This document shows positions 7,709 to 15,777 of a DNA stretch of 64,000 nt, in pieces. This stretch comes from Bacteroidales bacterium (GTDB lineage: Bacteria > Bacteroidota > Bacteroidia > Bacteroidales > UBA932). A program made the position numbers and the translations under genes. The DNA lies in assembly GCA_017465225.1 (NCBI GenBank), contig JAFTWQ010000022.1:1-64000 (forward strand). Reading direction: 5' to 3'. Within the stretch, counting starts at the first letter, position 1; every line of letters begins with the position of its first letter. The notes beneath the pieces are model-generated. The model saw only the letters and a program-made list of their open reading frames with translations, did no database searches and was not told the DNA's origin.

Positions 7709-8871
7709 TTATGACTATGAAAAGAATGATGATTATGGCCGTGGCCGTGGCAGCGGCAATGTGCTGTGCTGGGTCGTGCGGCAGAAAGACTGAAACTCCT
7801 GCAGAGGGCTCACGTATCGGTTTCGCCCTTTCTTTCTTCAAGGCTGTGAACAGCTCCGTTCCTGGCGGCGAGAATGTCGTGGCGTCTCCTTATAGTGCTG
7901 GCGTGGCTCTGTCCATGCTGACCGAAGGTGCTGATGACCAGACCAAGGTGGAATTCGACAATGCCCTGAACGGCTGCCTCTTTGTCTCTGAATCTTTAAG
8001 TGACAATGATACGGTAGTCGTGAAATCCGCAAACTCAATATGGATCTCCGATAATTTCAGCGTCAGGAACCGTTATGTGGCCCATATGGAGAAGGACTTC
8101 AATGCGGCTGTCGAGGTCATGGATTTTGCCGACCCGTCCACCGTTCATGCAATGAACAACTGGTGCTCGGAGAATACAGAAGGCAAGATTGCAAAGATCA
8201 AGGACTCTCTTTCTCCTAATGATGTGATGGTGCTGGCTGATGCATTGTATTTCAACGCTCCGTGGGAGAATGCTTTCGACCCGGGACTTACTCATGATGC
8301 CGTGTTCCATGGTCTTAACAAGGATACGGATGTCAGGATGATGTACAGGAACGGAATGTATGATTATATTGAGTATCAGGGATGCCAGATAATCCGTCTT
8401 CCATATGCCGGAGGCCGTTATTCGATGTATGTGGCGCTTCCTCCTGCAGGCATGTCTCCTGGCTCGGTGCTTCCTTATGTCGGCGAATCTATGTTCAAGA
8501 TGGCTCTTGGCATGCTCAGGCCTGCAGAGGTTAAGTTCTATATGCCGAAAGTGAAGCTTGAGACATCCATGAATCTCAACAAGACATTGGAAAGGATGGG
8601 AGTACGTACGGCCTTCACTGCTGCAGCGGATTTTGACGGAATTTCGGCTTCCGGTCCGCTTGTCCTCAACGAGGTGGCCCAGAAATGCTACATCGACATC
8701 ACCGAACAGGGCACAGAGGCGGCGGCCGTCACAACTGCGACCATCGCTCTGACTTCGCTCCGTCCGGCTGCTGATCAGAAAGTGATGAAGGTGGACCGTC
8801 CATATATTTTCTTCATTGCTGATATGGAAAATGAGAACATTCTCTTTACAGGTACTATATCGAATCTTTAA
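7705..8871 (+). CDS. Serpin (serine protease inhibitor), probably a lipoprotein
   Basis: This 388-residue protein has full serpin length, including NSIWIS, the conserved DALYFNAPWE and C-terminal DRPYIFFIADMENENILFTG. The reactive-centre hinge EQGTEAAAVT (334-343) has Gly at P15, Thr at P14 and small residues at P12-P9, as required for loop insertion, so it should be inhibitory. Counting from P17 places P1-P1' near Thr350-Ser351 (or Leu349-Thr350), pointing to elastase-like or other small/aliphatic-specific proteases. The N-terminus has a hydrophobic stretch followed by several Cys residues (CCAGSC), consistent with a lipoprotein signal. It overlaps the AmpG-like gene by four bases; NamZ follows 15 bases later. 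Confidence 0.92.
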   Translation: MIMTMKRMMIMAVAVAAAMCCAGSCGRKTETPAEGSRIGFALSFFKAVNSSVPGGENVVASPYSAGVALSMLTEGADDQTKVEFDNALNGCLFVSESLSDNDTVVVKSANSIWISDNFSVRNRYVAHMEKDFNAAVEVMDFADPSTVHAMNNWCSENTEGKIAKIKDSLSPNDVMVLADALYFNAPWENAFDPGLTHDAVFHGLNKDTDVRMMYRNGMYDYIEYQGCQIIRLPYAGGRYSMYVALPPAGMSPGSVLPYVGESMFKMALGMLRPAEVKFYMPKVKLETSMNLNKTLERMGVRTAFTAAADFDGISASGPLVLNEVAQKCYIDITEQGTEAAAVTTATIALTSLRPAADQKVMKVDRPYIFFIADMENENILFTGTISNL

Positions 8872-8886
8872 TCCGTACGTTTCCCT

Positions 8887-10137
8887 ATGAGAAAATTATT
8901 GCTTATATCGCTTTCTCTGCTCGTCTCGTCTGTTGTCTTTGCGTCCGGACCAGTCGTGAAGACCGGTATTGAAGTGCTCAGGGACAGAGGATTCGAGGGA
9001 CTGACCGGCAAGAGGGTAGGTCTTGTGACCAATCCGAGCGGTGTCGATCATCTGCTCAATTCCACAGTGGACATCCTTTTTAATGCTCCGGGAGTCGATC
9101 TGGTGGCTCTTTATGGGCCTGAACATGGTGTCCGTGGCGACCTGTATGCTGGAGATCATGTCAAGGATTCACGCGATGAGGTTACCGGCCTTCCTGTCTA
9201 TTCCATTTATGGCACGACGCGCAAGCCTACAAAGGAGATGCTTCAGGGTATCGACATCATGGTCTATGACATCCAGGATGTTGGCGTCCGCTCATATACA
9301 TTCATCAGCACTTTGGGCCTCGTGATGGAGGCGTGCGGGGAAATGGGTATCGAGGTAATGGTTCTGGATCGTCCTAATCCGTTGGGTGGCAATAAGATAG
9401 AAGGCTGTTACGTCGAGCCGGGATTCTATTCTTTCGTAAGCCAGTATAGGATTCCATATGTGTATGGACTTACTGTAGGAGAACTTGCCGTCATGATCAA
9501 TGAAGAAGGCATGAACAGGGGACAGAAAGGCGATCAGGCTCCTGCAAGATGCGAGCTTACGGTTGTGCCGATGGAAGGATGGACACGTGATATGGTATAT
9601 GAAGATACAGGCCTGCCATGGGTGCTTCCGTCGCCGAACATTCCTTTCAAGGATACCCCGATGTATTATGCCGCTGCGGGAATATGCGGCGAGCTGTACG
9701 GTTTCATGAACATCGGTATCGGATATACGCTTCCTTTCCAGGTGTTCGGTGCCTTGTGGCTCAATCCGGAAAGACTGAAGGAAAAGCTTGAGTCATACGG
9801 ACTTCCGGGGGTTTCTTTCAGGACAATCTGGTACAAGCCGTTCTCCGGAAGTCAGAAAGGACAGCTTGTGAAAGGTCTCCAATATTTTTTCACAGATTAT
9901 GAAAATGCCCGTCTTACCGACACGCAATTCCTTGTGATGCAGGCGGTTGCAGAGCTCTATCCGGACAAGAAGGCATTCGAGATCATATCCGGTTACGGAC
10001 TCTTCGATAAAGTTTGTGGCACGGATTATGTTAGGAAGGAATTTCAAAAGCGATATAATGTTTCAGATATCTTAGAGTATTGGCGGAAAGACGAAGAGGA
10101 TTTCCGTACATTGTCGCAAAGGTACCACATCTATTAA
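8887..10137 (+). CDS. namZ: NamZ-family exo-beta-N-acetylmuramidase (DUF1343)
   Basis: A signal peptide (about residues 1-20, ending VVFASG) is followed by the DUF1343/NamZ domain: GKRVGLVTNPSG, ALYGPEHGVRGD, VYDIQDVGVRSYTFI, LDRPNPLGG and LPWVLPSPNIP. NamZ enzymes remove MurNAc from the non-reducing ends of peptidoglycan fragments; the founding member is from Bacillus subtilis and homologues occur in Tannerella. The length (416) is typical. Export to the periplasm is predicted. Downstream of AmpG-like and SpoIID-fusion genes, it supports a peptidoglycan salvage role for this run. The gene symbol is assigned by family; substrate is inferred. Confidence 0.88.
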   Translation: MRKLLLISLSLLVSSVVFASGPVVKTGIEVLRDRGFEGLTGKRVGLVTNPSGVDHLLNSTVDILFNAPGVDLVALYGPEHGVRGDLYAGDHVKDSRDEVTGLPVYSIYGTTRKPTKEMLQGIDIMVYDIQDVGVRSYTFISTLGLVMEACGEMGIEVMVLDRPNPLGGNKIEGCYVEPGFYSFVSQYRIPYVYGLTVGELAVMINEEGMNRGQKGDQAPARCELTVVPMEGWTRDMVYEDTGLPWVLPSPNIPFKDTPMYYAAAGICGELYGFMNIGIGYTLPFQVFGALWLNPERLKEKLESYGLPGVSFRTIWYKPFSGSQKGQLVKGLQYFFTDYENARLTDTQFLVMQAVAELYPDKKAFEIISGYGLFDKVCGTDYVRKEFQKRYNVSDILEYWRKDEEDFRTLSQRYHIY

Positions 10138-10154
10138 CTTAAAACTGCACGATT

Positions 10155-11549
10155 ATGAGAACGATCAGAACAGCCCTTGCCGCAATGATAGCAGCTTTGT
10201 CATTGGTGGCATTCGAGTCTGATGCGGATGCACAGGCACGCAGGGAAGGCACAAACGTTACTAGAACCAATCCGAGCAGCTCAAAATCGTCACGCAGCAC
10301 AGTCTCACGTCAGACCTCGAGCCGTTCTTCGGGAACTGTAAGCAGAAGCTCTTCTTCATCTTCAGATAGGAAGCAGACTGCAACCCGTCCTTCGAGCCAG
10401 ACCCGTCCTTCGAGCCAGACAAGGCCTTCTGCAACCAGACCTTCAGCACAGACCAGACCATCGGCAGGTCAGAACAAGCCTTCGGCTACACGCCCTTCGG
10501 GTCAGGTAAACCCTTCTGCAAACCAGAACAGGCCTTCAGGAACATCAAGCCGTCCATCGACAGGTGTTTCTGCTGACAGAAAGCCAAGCACGACAGTGAC
10601 AAGACCGGCTACAAGACCTTCGGGACAGGTTTCAAGGCCATCGACAAAGCCTTCGACCAAGCCAGGAGACAAGCCTTCAGGTTCAAAGCCAGACTTCAAG
10701 CCAGGTGACCAGAACAAGCCGATATCTGTTACACGTCCTGGCTCTCGCCCAGGCAACCGTCCTGGCAATCGCCCTGACGTAAGACCTGGACACAAGCCAG
10801 ATCACAGACCTGACCGTCCTGTACAGATCCGTCCGGACCGCAAGCCAGACCTCCACAGGGTTCACCCAAGAGAGAGAGACTTCATGGTATACAATGCACC
10901 GTCATTCTTCTGGTCGCACCACAACCACTACTACGGTTACAGGGTAAGGATCCTGCCATCGCACGCAAGAAGATATATCTATCATGGTATCACATACTAT
11001 TGCTACAATGATATCTGGTATCGTCCATATGGCGGATATTACATGGTCTGCAGACCTCCTCGCGGAACCGTCCTCGCTGCGAACCTTATCGCAGACATGG
11101 CATGGACAGCAGTAAGACTTTCGTATTACTACACAGTTGCGAACACTTACAATACTATCAACGAGAACAACGAGTATATCGCGCAGCAGAATGCGATCAT
11201 CGCGCAGAACAATGCAACCATAGCTGCACAGAACCAGACGATCGCAATGAACCAGCAGCTCGCATCACAGGCTTACACCCTTGCAAATGAGCTCGGACTT
11301 GTACAGAGCTATGCAGCTGCCGACGGAAACTACTTCTATCAGGACGGTGTCTTCTATACAATGGATACCGACGGAGAATACAAGGTTATTCTTCCTCCTG
11401 CAGGAGCTCTTGTAGAGACACTTCCAGAGGACTACGACATGGTTACCCTCAAAGGCGAGGAGTACTACAAGGTAGATGAGACAGTCTATAAAGTGACAAT
11501 CAGCGACGGAAAGCCTTATTTTGAGGTACTTGGTCAGCTCTATAGTTAA
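10155..11549 (+). CDS. Exported low-complexity protein with Tyr-rich DUF6515-like domain
   Basis: A signal peptide (about 1-27, ending ADAQA) precedes ~185 residues of Ser/Thr/Arg/Pro/Lys-rich repeats (RPSxQ, KPS, RPG units), giving a very basic, disordered stretch. Then comes a Tyr/His-rich segment (about 245-300: HHNHYYGYRV, GGYYMVCRPP), a hydrophobic helix, an Asn/Gln/Ala heptad-like region with repeated IAxQN units, and a C-terminal beta-rich part (YYKVDETVYKV). The Tyr-rich and C-terminal parts resemble DUF6515-type exported proteins of Bacteroidota (moderate certainty). It follows namZ by 17 bases. Function is unknown; a wall- or membrane-associated structural role is only a guess. Confidence 0.7.
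   Translation: MRTIRTALAAMIAALSLVAFESDADAQARREGTNVTRTNPSSSKSSRSTVSRQTSSRSSGTVSRSSSSSSDRKQTATRPSSQTRPSSQTRPSATRPSAQTRPSAGQNKPSATRPSGQVNPSANQNRPSGTSSRPSTGVSADRKPSTTVTRPATRPSGQVSRPSTKPSTKPGDKPSGSKPDFKPGDQNKPISVTRPGSRPGNRPGNRPDVRPGHKPDHRPDRPVQIRPDRKPDLHRVHPRERDFMVYNAPSFFWSHHNHYYGYRVRILPSHARRYIYHGITYYCYNDIWYRPYGGYYMVCRPPRGTVLAANLIADMAWTAVRLSYYYTVANTYNTINENNEYIAQQNAIIAQNNATIAAQNQTIAMNQQLASQAYTLANELGLVQSYAAADGNYFYQDGVFYTMDTDGEYKVILPPAGALVETLPEDYDMVTLKGEEYYKVDETVYKVTISDGKPYFEVLGQLYS
10370..10860 (+). repeat. Degenerate repeats encoding basic Pro/Ser/Thr region
   Basis: Short units such as CGTCCTTCGAGCCAGAC repeat directly and drift into related forms (CCTTCGG, CCAGGCAACCGTCCTGG). They encode the RPS/RPG-rich segment of the exported protein. 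Length variation between strains is expected in such arrays. Confidence 0.75.
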
Positions 11550-11573
11550 ACAAGCACAATTTCATTTTTAAAA

Positions 11574-11604
11574 ATGCGCCGGACGAAATCCTCGTCCGGC
11601 GCAT
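11574..11604. terminator. Bidirectional terminator between convergent genes
   Basis: A perfect 13-bp GC-rich stem (11574-11586 with 11592-11604) with a 5-base loop sits between the convergent DUF6515-like and CoA-transferase genes. T-rich sequence lies on the right and A-rich sequence on the left, so it can serve both strands. Confidence 0.85.
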
Positions 11605-11608
11605 CGTT

Positions 11609-12916
11609 TTATATTCCGAATGCTCTGTAATGCGGTCCAAACCTTTCGAAGGCGGCTCTGTCGAGCTCTTCGCGATGGTCCGGATGGGCTATGCTGATGA
11701 GGAGCTTCGCTCTCTCCTGCATAGAGCGTCCGTAAAGGTCTACAGCTCCATATTCTGTCACGACATAATGTACATGTGGCCTTGTGGTCACGACTCCGCC
11801 ACCTTCAATGATGACAGGGGCGATCTTGCTGCCGCCCTTGTTGGTGCATGAAGGCATGGCGATGATGGCCTTGCCTTGTGGCGCGAGTGATGCTCCATAT
11901 ATGAAATCCACCTGTCCGCCGACGCCGGAATGGAATCTTGTTCCGATGGAGTCCGCGCATACCTGACCGGTAAGGTCAACCTGTACGGCAGAGTTGATGG
12001 CTGTCATCTTCGGGTTCTTTGCGATCACGAACGGATCGTTGGTGTATCCTACATCCATCATTGCGACCATAGGGTTGTCGTCGATGAAGTCATAAACCTT
12101 CTGCGATCCCATGAGGAATGTCGAGACAAGCTTGCCCTTGTCGGTGGCCTTGTTCGATCCGTTGATCACTCCCTTTTCCACAAGCTCGAGTACTCCGTCG
12201 GCGAACATCTCGGTATGGACACCGAGGTTCTTATGGCCTCCCAGCTGTGCCAGAACGGCATTCGGGATGGCTCCGATACCCATCTGGAGGCATGCGCCGT
12301 CATCGATCAGTCCGGCGCAATGCTTTCCGATAGCGATCTCTACCTCGTTAGGCTCGCTGAAATGAGCCGGCTCGAGAGGCTCGTTGCCTTCGACGAAGAT
12401 ATCGATCATGTCCATCGGGATCATCGCATCTCCCCATGCGCGAGGCACATTAGGGTTCACGACGGCGATCACGGTCTTCGCGCATTCGATGGCCGCGAGG
12501 GTGGCGTCTACCGATGTTCCGAGCGACACATAACCGTGCTTGTCCGGAGGACACACCTGGATCATCGCCACATCGCAGCGAAGTGCTCCGCAACGATAGA
12601 GCTTCTGGGTCTCGCTCAGGAATACAGGGATATAGTCGGAATATCCTGCCTGCACGCTCTTGCGCACGTTTCCTCCTACAAAGAAAGCCTGGTGGAAGAA
12701 GATGCCGCTGAACTTCGGGTCGGTGTATGGCGCCGGTCCTTCTGTATGGAGGTGATGGATGCGGACATCCTGCAGTTCTCCTGCTTCTCCTCTTCTGCAG
12801 AGGGCCTCGATGAGGATGCGTGGCGCGCTTGCAACGCTGCTGAAATGGATGTGGTCGCCAGATTTGACAACCTTTACGGCCTCGTCAGCCGAAACGAAAG
12901 TGATCTCTTTACGCAT
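11609..12916 (-). CDS. Acetyl-CoA hydrolase/transferase family protein (4-hydroxybutyrate CoA-transferase-like)
   Basis: The 435-residue protein has both CoA-transferase halves. The catalytic Glu that forms the glutamyl-CoA thioester is Glu236 in GVHTEMFADG, and GIGAIPNAVL and the C-terminal HYVVTEYGAVDLYG are conserved in the Cat2/AbfT group. These enzymes move CoA between short acyl groups such as acetyl-CoA and butyrate or 4-hydroxybutyrate during fermentation. I chose the ATG at 12916 (MRKEITFVSADE) over the upstream start at 12997, whose extra residues would overlap the divergent promoter. Its promoter abuts that of mazG. Confidence 0.88.
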   Translation of the reverse strand: MRKEITFVSADEAVKVVKSGDHIHFSSVASAPRILIEALCRRGEAGELQDVRIHHLHTEGPAPYTDPKFSGIFFHQAFFVGGNVRKSVQAGYSDYIPVFLSETQKLYRCGALRCDVAMIQVCPPDKHGYVSLGTSVDATLAAIECAKTVIAVVNPNVPRAWGDAMIPMDMIDIFVEGNEPLEPAHFSEPNEVEIAIGKHCAGLIDDGACLQMGIGAIPNAVLAQLGGHKNLGVHTEMFADGVLELVEKGVINGSNKATDKGKLVSTFLMGSQKVYDFIDDNPMVAMMDVGYTNDPFVIAKNPKMTAINSAVQVDLTGQVCADSIGTRFHSGVGGQVDFIYGASLAPQGKAIIAMPSCTNKGGSKIAPVIIEGGGVVTTRPHVHYVVTEYGAVDLYGRSMQERAKLLISIAHPDHREELDRAAFERFGPHYRAFGI

Positions 12917-12935
12917 GATTATGTGATTAGCTGGC

Positions 12936-12943
12936 CAAAGATA
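12936..12943 (-). promoter_or_regulatory. -7 box of the CoA-transferase gene
   Basis: The minus strand reads TATCTTTG here, 20 bases before the chosen start codon. No convincing -33 element is visible. Confidence 0.5.
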
Positions 12944-12963
12944 GTTATTTTTTGCAGAATTGC

Positions 12964-12971
12964 TAACTTTG
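12964..12971 (+). promoter_or_regulatory. -7 box of mazG
   Basis: TAACTTTG matches the consensus and lies 58 bases upstream of mazG. It is 20 bases from the divergent -7 box at 12936-12943, so the two promoters overlap. Confidence 0.5.
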
Positions 12972-13029
12972 CATGTTGTTCCGATGCTTTCGGGCAAAGG
13001 GAATGTAGAAGAATGAATTATTGGAAATT

Positions 13030-13848
13030 ATGCATACAAGAGAAGAGAAGCTTCAGGCTTTCGGACGCATTCTTGACGTCCTTGATGAATTGAGAGAGAA
13101 ATGTCCATGGGACAGGAAGCAGACAAACGAGTCGCTTCGCCCCCAGACCTTGGAGGAGGTCTACGAGCTCAGCGATGCCATCCTCAAGGGGGAGGAGCAC
13201 GAGCTTTCTAAGGAGCTTGGCGATGTCCTGCTTCATGTGCTGTTCTATGCCAAGATCGGTGAGGAGAAACAGCATTTTGATATAGTGGATACCATCAACT
13301 TCCTGTGTGACAAGCTGATATATCGTCATCCGCATGTGTTCTCATCAGCTCAGGTCGGTGATGCCGAGGATGTCATCAAGCAGTGGGAGATGCTCAAGAC
13401 CAAGGAGAAGGACGGCAACAAGCGCGTGCTTTCGGGAGTTCCTGACGGACTTCCACCGCTTCTCAAGGCGTACCGTATGCAGGATAAGGCCCGTGGAGTG
13501 GGATTCGATTGGGAGAAGAAGGAAGATGTGTGGGAGAAGGTGAAGGAGGAAATGGGTGAGTATCAGGCGGAGCTTGATGCCATGGCTGCAGCGCAGAATG
13601 ATGAGGAAAAGGCTGCCGCTTATGACAGGGCAGAGGACGAACTTGGAGATTTCCTTTTTGCAACTGTCAATGCTGCAAGGCTTTACGGACTCAATCCGGA
13701 TACTGCGCTGGAGCGTACCTGCGCGAAATTCAGACGTCGTTTCACCTATCTTGAGGAGCAGACGATCCGCAAGGGCCGTAATCTTACCGACATGACTCTG
13801 GCGGAGATGGATGCGATCTGGGATGAGGGCAAGGCTAAAGGATTGTAA
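13030..13848 (+). CDS. mazG: MazG nucleoside triphosphate pyrophosphohydrolase
   Basis: MazG hydrolyses NTPs and dNTPs to monophosphates and pyrophosphate, limiting misincorporation. The N-terminal half has the typical CPWDRKQT motif and the Mg2+-binding EEVYELSDAI ... ELGDVLLHVLF pattern (ExxE-x12-ExxD); a second MazG-like domain has EDELGDFLFATVNAAR. Length 272 fits two-domain MazG proteins. I chose the ATG at 13030 rather than the TTG at 13021. The tcdA gene starts two bases after the stop codon. Confidence 0.93.
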   Translation: MHTREEKLQAFGRILDVLDELREKCPWDRKQTNESLRPQTLEEVYELSDAILKGEEHELSKELGDVLLHVLFYAKIGEEKQHFDIVDTINFLCDKLIYRHPHVFSSAQVGDAEDVIKQWEMLKTKEKDGNKRVLSGVPDGLPPLLKAYRMQDKARGVGFDWEKKEDVWEKVKEEMGEYQAELDAMAAAQNDEEKAAAYDRAEDELGDFLFATVNAARLYGLNPDTALERTCAKFRRRFTYLEEQTIRKGRNLTDMTLAEMDAIWDEGKAKGL

Positions 13849-13849
13849 T

Positions 13850-14587
13850 ATGTACGATTGGCAGGAAAGGACAGGCATGCTGGTGGGGGAGGAGATGCTG
13901 GAGCATTTCCGTAACTCTACGGTTGCCGTGATCGGAGTAGGCGGTGTCGGAGGGTATGCGGCCGAGATGATCGTGCGTGCCGGAATCGGCCATCTGATAA
14001 TTCTTGACAGCGACGATGTGTCGCTCACGAACAAGAACCGTCAGCTCCTGGCTCTGGATTCGACGGTAGGACGTCCTAAATGTGATGTTCTTGCAGAGCG
14101 TCTGAAGGATATAAATCCGGAGCTGGACCTCATTGTGATAAAGGAGTATCTTGAGGCGGAAAAGGCAGGCGATGTCCTGGGAGGATATAAGATTGATTTT
14201 CTGGTCGATGCGATTGATACACTTTCTCCGAAGCTTCATCTTATAAAATATTGCATGGAAAGCGGCATCCCGCTTGTGTCTTCGATGGGAGCAGGAGCCA
14301 AGTTTGATGCTACCAAGGTGCGTCTGGCAGATGTGTCGAAATCGTTCAACTGCCCGTTGGCTTACATTGTGCGTAAACGATTGAGATACATGGGAATAAA
14401 GAAGGGGTTCAAGGTGGTTTTCTCGGAGGAACTGCCTGACAAGGATTCGATAGTTCCATGTGAGGACAGGAACAAGAAGTCGCAGGTTGGAACGATATCC
14501 TATATTCCGGCTGTGTTCGGATGTGTGTGCGCCCAGGCTGCTGTTCAGCATCTGATGTCGGTGAGGAGCGGACAAGTCGCTGAATAA
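13850..14587 (+). CDS. tcdA: tRNA threonylcarbamoyladenosine dehydratase (TcdA/CsdL, ThiF-like)
   Basis: The E1-like adenylating fold is shown by VIGVGGVGGYAAEMIVRAGIG (nucleotide loop, about residues 27-47), LTNKNRQ with the conserved Asn-Arg-Gln, and DAIDTLSPKLHLI. The segment VRKRLRYMGIKKGFKVVFSEE and overall length of 245 match TcdA, which cyclises t6A to ct6A at tRNA position 37. The start at 13850 follows the mazG stop by one base. ThiF or MoeB are less likely because the C-terminal rhodanese or zinc features are absent. Confidence 0.88.
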   Translation: MYDWQERTGMLVGEEMLEHFRNSTVAVIGVGGVGGYAAEMIVRAGIGHLIILDSDDVSLTNKNRQLLALDSTVGRPKCDVLAERLKDINPELDLIVIKEYLEAEKAGDVLGGYKIDFLVDAIDTLSPKLHLIKYCMESGIPLVSSMGAGAKFDATKVRLADVSKSFNCPLAYIVRKRLRYMGIKKGFKVVFSEELPDKDSIVPCEDRNKKSQVGTISYIPAVFGCVCAQAAVQHLMSVRSGQVAE

Positions 14588-14601
14588 TTGAATGTTTTTA
14601 C

Positions 14602-14609
14602 TATCTTTG
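14602..14609 (+). promoter_or_regulatory. -7 box upstream of the GNAT-like gene
   Basis: TATCTTTG in the short gap after tcdA, 35 bases before the start at 14645. The -33 spacing is not convincing. Confidence 0.4.
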
Positions 14610-14644
14610 CAGATTGTTGTGCCGACCGGCCTAAAACATTGAAG

Positions 14645-15769
14645 ATGACTGAATATACTATCAGGGAAGTGGAAAGCCGCAGGGATCTGAAGAAGTTCAT
14701 CAGATTCCCGCTCGAGCTTTACAAGGGATGTGACCAGTATGTGCCTCCTTTGTTCAAGGGTCAGGAGCATGAACTCATGCATGCCGCCCCTCTGAAGTAT
14801 TGCACCAGAAAGATGTGGATCGTGGAGGATGCCGGTGGAAAGGTCGTGGGAAGGATATGTGCCATGATCAATCCGAGGTACAACGAGAAATATGGAAAGA
14901 AACGCGTGCGTTTCGGCTGGTTCGACCTCATAAACGATATGAAAGTCGCGCAGATGCTTTTCGAAGCGGCCGAGTCATGGGCGAAGGCGGAAGGAATGGA
15001 TGAGATCCATGGTCCTCTGTATTACAATACATTGGGCAGGCAGGGAATGCTTGTCGAGGGATTTGACAAGCTGGCGCCGTTCTCATGCATCTACAATTAT
15101 CCTTATTATGTGGATATAGTCACTGGGCTCGGATTCGAGAAGGAGTGCGACTGGATACAGTACATGATGCCTGCGGATCAGGGAGTGGATGAAAGGATGA
15201 CCGCTATTGCGGAGAGGATGATGGCGCGTTATAAGATCCATGTGGCTGATTTTGACGAGCTTAAGAAGGATCCGGAGAATATCAGGAAGTTCTTCAAGGC
15301 ATATAATGAAAGCTTTGATGGTATAGTCCATAATTTCATTCCGTTCACCGATGAGGAGATAGAGGAGGAAGTGAAGCAGATCATGGGACAGCTTGACAGC
15401 AGACTCTGCTGCGTCCTGATGGACGAGGATAATGAGGTCGCGGCATTCGGAATTTCGACGGCGTGCGTGTCAAGGGCGATGCAGAAGGCGAAGGGCCGGC
15501 TCTTCCCGTTCGGCTGGTACCATGTGATGAAGGCGTTGAAGAATTTCGAGCATATCGACCTGATGATTCAGGGGGCGGCTCCGAAGTGGCAGAATACCGG
15601 CATTTCATCGGTATTCCACAGTATGATGGCAAAGCAGTATAAAGACTGTGGAGCAAAGTGGGCTCTGGCGAACCCTCAGATAGAGACTAATACGGCGGTG
15701 AATGTATGGGCACGATATGAGCATGAGCTCTGGATGCGTCGCCGCTGCTGGATAAAGAAGATAAAATAA
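14645..15769 (+). CDS. GNAT-like acyltransferase domain protein
   Basis: The protein of 374 residues belongs to a conserved Bacteroidota family with acyltransferase-like architecture: an N-terminal half with GRICAMINPRYNEKYGKKRVRFGWFD and HGPLYYNTLGRQGMLVEGF, and a C-terminal half with a conserved NTGISSVFHSMMAKQYKDCG that resembles the acetyl-CoA-binding helix region of GNAT folds, followed by ETNTAVNVWARYEHE. It has no signal peptide. The acceptor substrate is unknown; peptidyl or lipid acylation is possible. It has its own -7 box and is nine bases upstream of prfA. Confidence 0.6.
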   Translation: MTEYTIREVESRRDLKKFIRFPLELYKGCDQYVPPLFKGQEHELMHAAPLKYCTRKMWIVEDAGGKVVGRICAMINPRYNEKYGKKRVRFGWFDLINDMKVAQMLFEAAESWAKAEGMDEIHGPLYYNTLGRQGMLVEGFDKLAPFSCIYNYPYYVDIVTGLGFEKECDWIQYMMPADQGVDERMTAIAERMMARYKIHVADFDELKKDPENIRKFFKAYNESFDGIVHNFIPFTDEEIEEEVKQIMGQLDSRLCCVLMDEDNEVAAFGISTACVSRAMQKAKGRLFPFGWYHVMKALKNFEHIDLMIQGAAPKWQNTGISSVFHSMMAKQYKDCGAKWALANPQIETNTAVNVWARYEHELWMRRRCWIKKIK

Positions 15770-15777
15770 ATACATAT

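Noticed and set aside
11930..13093. 387-codon plus-strand frame opposite the CoA-transferase gene
   Set aside because: It is antisense to a well-recognised enzyme and runs through its promoter into mazG in another frame; no domain is visible.
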